Below, one piece after another: positions 61,333 to 64,000 of a stretch of DNA of 64,000 bases; the first letter of the stretch is position 1; each line of letters starts with the position of its first letter. Location of the stretch: contig JAQSEB010000050.1 in assembly GCA_030063045.1 (NCBI GenBank), positions 248,001-312,000 of the forward strand. The letters run 5' to 3'. The stretch is from Pratylenchus scribneri (lineage: Eukaryota; Nematoda; Chromadorea; Rhabditida; Pratylenchidae). Below the pieces are notes generated by a model, which searched no databases, was not told where the DNA came from, and saw nothing but the letters and a program-made list of their open reading frames with translations. Position numbers and translations under genes: made by a program.

Positions 61333-62045
61333 ATTATTATTATTATAAATGTGAATGTGACACCCACCAACCATTATTCCATTCCTTCCTACCATTTTTT
61401 CATAATTTAATGTGATCCACAAAAAAAACAACAATTTTCTTGTAAAGCAATTTTATATTTTAATTATTTTTTGGGAATAAATTTTGTTGACGAATTTGTA
61501 CTTAATTTCTCTATAATTTTAATTTAATTGCAATTTTGCTTAAAATTAGGTAAGCTTTTTATAATTTCTATCCCCCGGACCCGGGTTATGTCCACTCCCA
61601 ATCCATTGGACTTTTATATATTTGTATTCCATTCATTTGGCTGTTGGGCTTTTCACTCCTTTGATTTATCCACAGGCGAATGGACCAGTTTTTCCTCCAA
61701 TTTTTTTGCTTTCATTTCGCCGCAAATTCTCCGGATAAATTTACTCATCAAAATTCCCCCCATTTCTTTTCATTAAATTGCGCAAAAAATAATTCAATTC
61801 ATTCATTTTCCTTCGATTCTCAAACAAATTTATGAAGAGAACTCATTTTTTTCTGATTGTAAGGGAAAAGCAGCGGTAGAATAGTAAATGGAAGTTGTCC
61901 AATCATTTTTTAATTAATAAAGATTCCCCCTTTTCATTTATTCTCTCAGAAATGGTTTTAAAATGGTCCATTATAAGATTTTTGGAATAAATATTAAACA
62001 ATTGCTTTAGGGGACATCATCCCGCCATTTGAGTGCCTGGGCAAT
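61333..62045. other. beta'-COP 3' flank, no further gene
   Basis: Presumed 3' UTR and intergenic DNA; a candidate AATAAA lies at about 61477. No supported exon. Confidence 0.45.
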
Positions 62046-62346
62046 TTTTTGGCCATAACTCAACAAGGGAGCAACCAATTTTGGAAGGCGATATGCCATT
62101 TGAAAGCCTCAAATATCCTCTATAATTTAGCTTTTTTAAATTTTATGAAATTCAACGTATTAAAGAAATTATATGCGTTTGAGTGTAATGAACTCGAATT
62201 TTTGGAATAAAGCCGCTTTTCCTACAAAGTCTTTAGGTTTTCAAAAAAAGAAGTATGCCACTTTTTAGAGGACATTTTAGGCTTTCGAATGGCATATAGC
62301 CTTCCAAAATTGGTTATCGCCTCACTGGAATATGGCAAAAAGAATG
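62046..62346. mobile_element. MITE family A, copy 14
   Basis: Left TTTTTTGGCCATAACTCAAC, GGAAGGCGATATGCCATTTG; right inverted GGCATATAGCCTTCC, CTCACTGGAATATGGC. Full-length form. Confidence 0.8.
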
Positions 62347-63301
62347 GCATGAGAATATTCACATAAAATAAATGTTAAATGAATTCATTCATTGAAAAAA
62401 TGACAAATTGGGCAATGGGAAATGAGGCCACCATCCATCAAAATATCCCTCTAAATCCCCTCCCTCCCATTCATTTCCAAGGACATCCGCAGCAAAACAA
62501 AAAAAAGCATTGAGTGAAATTGGCCAACATTACTTTACACAAACAATTTTATGAGCAGCCAACAGAGCAGAAGAAAAGGGGCAGTCTGGGCTTTGCCTCC
62601 CTCACATCATTTTTTCCTCCTCATTTCTTCCCCTTTCCTTTTCACACCTTTTAGCCGGACAGCCGGCTCCCGGCCAAATGGACTCCCTCTCGACTATTTT
62701 CTATGGCCAACTTCCTCAAAAAACATGAAAAAGTGGCTGTCTGGATGGAAGGGAATTTTGGTTGATGTCAATTCCCAAATGGACAAATATTTTGTACTCA
62801 AAATGCCCTCTTCGAAGAATATAAAAAATGGCTTTTAAGATTAATGTTTAGTCAGCAACCAGTCCAAGTAAAAAATGCCCTCATCAGGCCAATTCAGGCA
62901 AAAAATGCCTTCCAAAGTCCATTAGACCATCACCAAATGTGGATTTGTAAATATCCCTTCATTTTCAATTTATTTCCTTGTCCATTTAGGGGGGGGGGGG
63001 TCAAACTTTAAATCCCATGGGGGAATGTGGTGGCCAAATTGAGTTTTTGTGCCGGCTGGCACTGCCTTCGAACCATTCTTTTTTGATGGCACTTTTTCGG
63101 TTGACCATTGGCCATTCTCCATTCCACAAAAACAATTGGCCATTCCATCCATCACCACCGCGAGGCACTTCTTTAGGGTTTTAGATAGTTCCCATAAATC
63201 CTAATCCATGGATTTGGCCTGTCATTTTCCCCAAATTTGATCAAATTCCTTCCTTTCCAAATTCCGCTTTTATTCATATTTTCCTCCAATTGGCCCATTC
63301 C
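62347..63301. other. Intergenic, no gene recognised
   Basis: Contains a 12-nt G run at 62989-63000. No supported coding sequence. Confidence 0.45.
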
Positions 63302-63600
63302 TTTCTTTTTGCCATAGCTCAGCGAGGCAATAACCAATTTTAGAAGGCAATATATCATTTGAAAGCTTAAATTCTCTTCTAAAAAGTGACAGTAATTAAT
63401 TTTTATTAAAACTAAAATGATTTCGGAAATAAGCGACTTTTTCATTTTTCTCCAAAAATTCGGATTTACTTCACTCAAAGACATATAACATTATTTTAGA
63501 GTGGAATTCATAAACTTTTATTAGGCCACTTTGAAGAGGACATTTTTGGCTTTCCATTGATATATTCCCTTCCAAAATTAGCTTTTGCCTCGCTGAGTTG
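63302..63600. mobile_element. MITE family A, copy 15
   Basis: Left TTTCTTTTTGCCATAGCTCA, GCGAGGCAATAACCAATTTT; right inverted TTCCAAAATTAGC, TTGCCTCGCTGAGTTG. Full-length form. Confidence 0.8.
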
Positions 63601-64000
63601 AAAAATGACATTTCAATCAGCGTCATCAAACCGCGCCTTTTTCGAGATAGAATGGCTCTAACTTTCCGTACCCTAATGGCCACATATTTGTCTCCCTTTC
63701 GACTTCCTTAATCATTTGGCCACACTGCCTGATCATCCCCCACCTCATTTTTGGCCAAATCTAATTCATTAGGCCTTTGGCCAATTCCAAATGGATTCCA
63801 TCCTCCAATATTTTAATTCTTCAATCAATTTTCCACCATTTTCCCTCCAAATTCATTTGGCCTATTCCCATTCAATACATTTTCACTTTCTTCAATGTTT
63901 TTTTTCACGTTCTCTTTCCAGTCAGCCGCAAATTTCCAGCCGGTCGCTCGCTTCCCTCCCTCCCTTCCCTCCTTTTTATTTTCACTCTAATATAAAATTG
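63601..64000. other. Window end, no gene recognised
   Basis: T/C-rich sequence with no supported feature; it may be the upstream region of a gene beyond the window. Confidence 0.4.

Overview
This window is eukaryotic and almost certainly from a nematode. It is AT-rich. Genes are split by short introns (often 40-60 nt) with acceptors of the TTTTCAG or TTTTTAAG type. The gene set includes LIN-28, a tandem galectin, a MEI-1-type katanin and a cytosolic fatty-acid-binding protein. I cannot name the species; degenerate acceptors and a dense MITE load suggest a non-Caenorhabditis nematode. All coding calls were made by reading exons and joining them at GT-AG (once GC-AG) sites by eye, so exon edges and 5' ends are provisional.

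Layout. 0-0.9 kb: 3'-truncated EGF-domain gene (-). 2.0-3.5 kb: two-CRD galectin (-). 5.5-6.7 kb: pyridoxamine-phosphate oxidase (-). 7.1-9.4 kb: Rubicon-family autophagy regulator (-). 10.0-11.3 kb: cytosolic 5'-nucleotidase III (+). 11.7-12.5 kb: LIN-28 (-), with candidate lin-4 and let-7 sites in its 3' UTR. 13.7-14.9 kb: syntaxin-17 (+). 17.2-19.8 kb: tandem pair of a 1,323-bp hairpin-rich repeat. 20.4-23.9 kb: SLC17-type MFS transporter (+). 24.7-29.7 kb: unrecognised single-pass membrane protein with a proline-rich tail (-). 31-36 kb: gene-poor, with a 29-bp minisatellite. 36.0-36.9 kb: small secreted protein with a dibasic site (-). 37-49 kb: mostly repeats, including a hAT-like element nested in a MITE. 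49.2-49.8 kb: fatty-acid-binding protein (-). 50.4-51.4 kb: 984-bp element with long terminal inverted repeats. 51.6-61.3 kb: katanin p60, CHMP6/Vps20 and beta'-COP in one co-oriented run (+). 61.3-64 kb: intergenic with two MITEs.

Functional themes. Autophagy and membrane traffic recur: Rubicon and syntaxin-17 lie about 4.4 kb apart, and ESCRT-III Vps20 is next to COPI beta'-COP. LIN-28 belongs to the heterochronic pathway. Most of the novelty is in mobile DNA: about 15 copies of one roughly 300-bp MITE family (several in introns of one gene, one apparently supplying its start codon), the nested hAT-like insertion, the long-TIR element, the tandem hairpin repeat, tRNA-like B-box repeats in introns, and eight poly-G/C runs of 11-19 nt. 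A 23-bp inverted duplication breaks the reading frame of beta'-COP and is either a real mutation or an assembly error.
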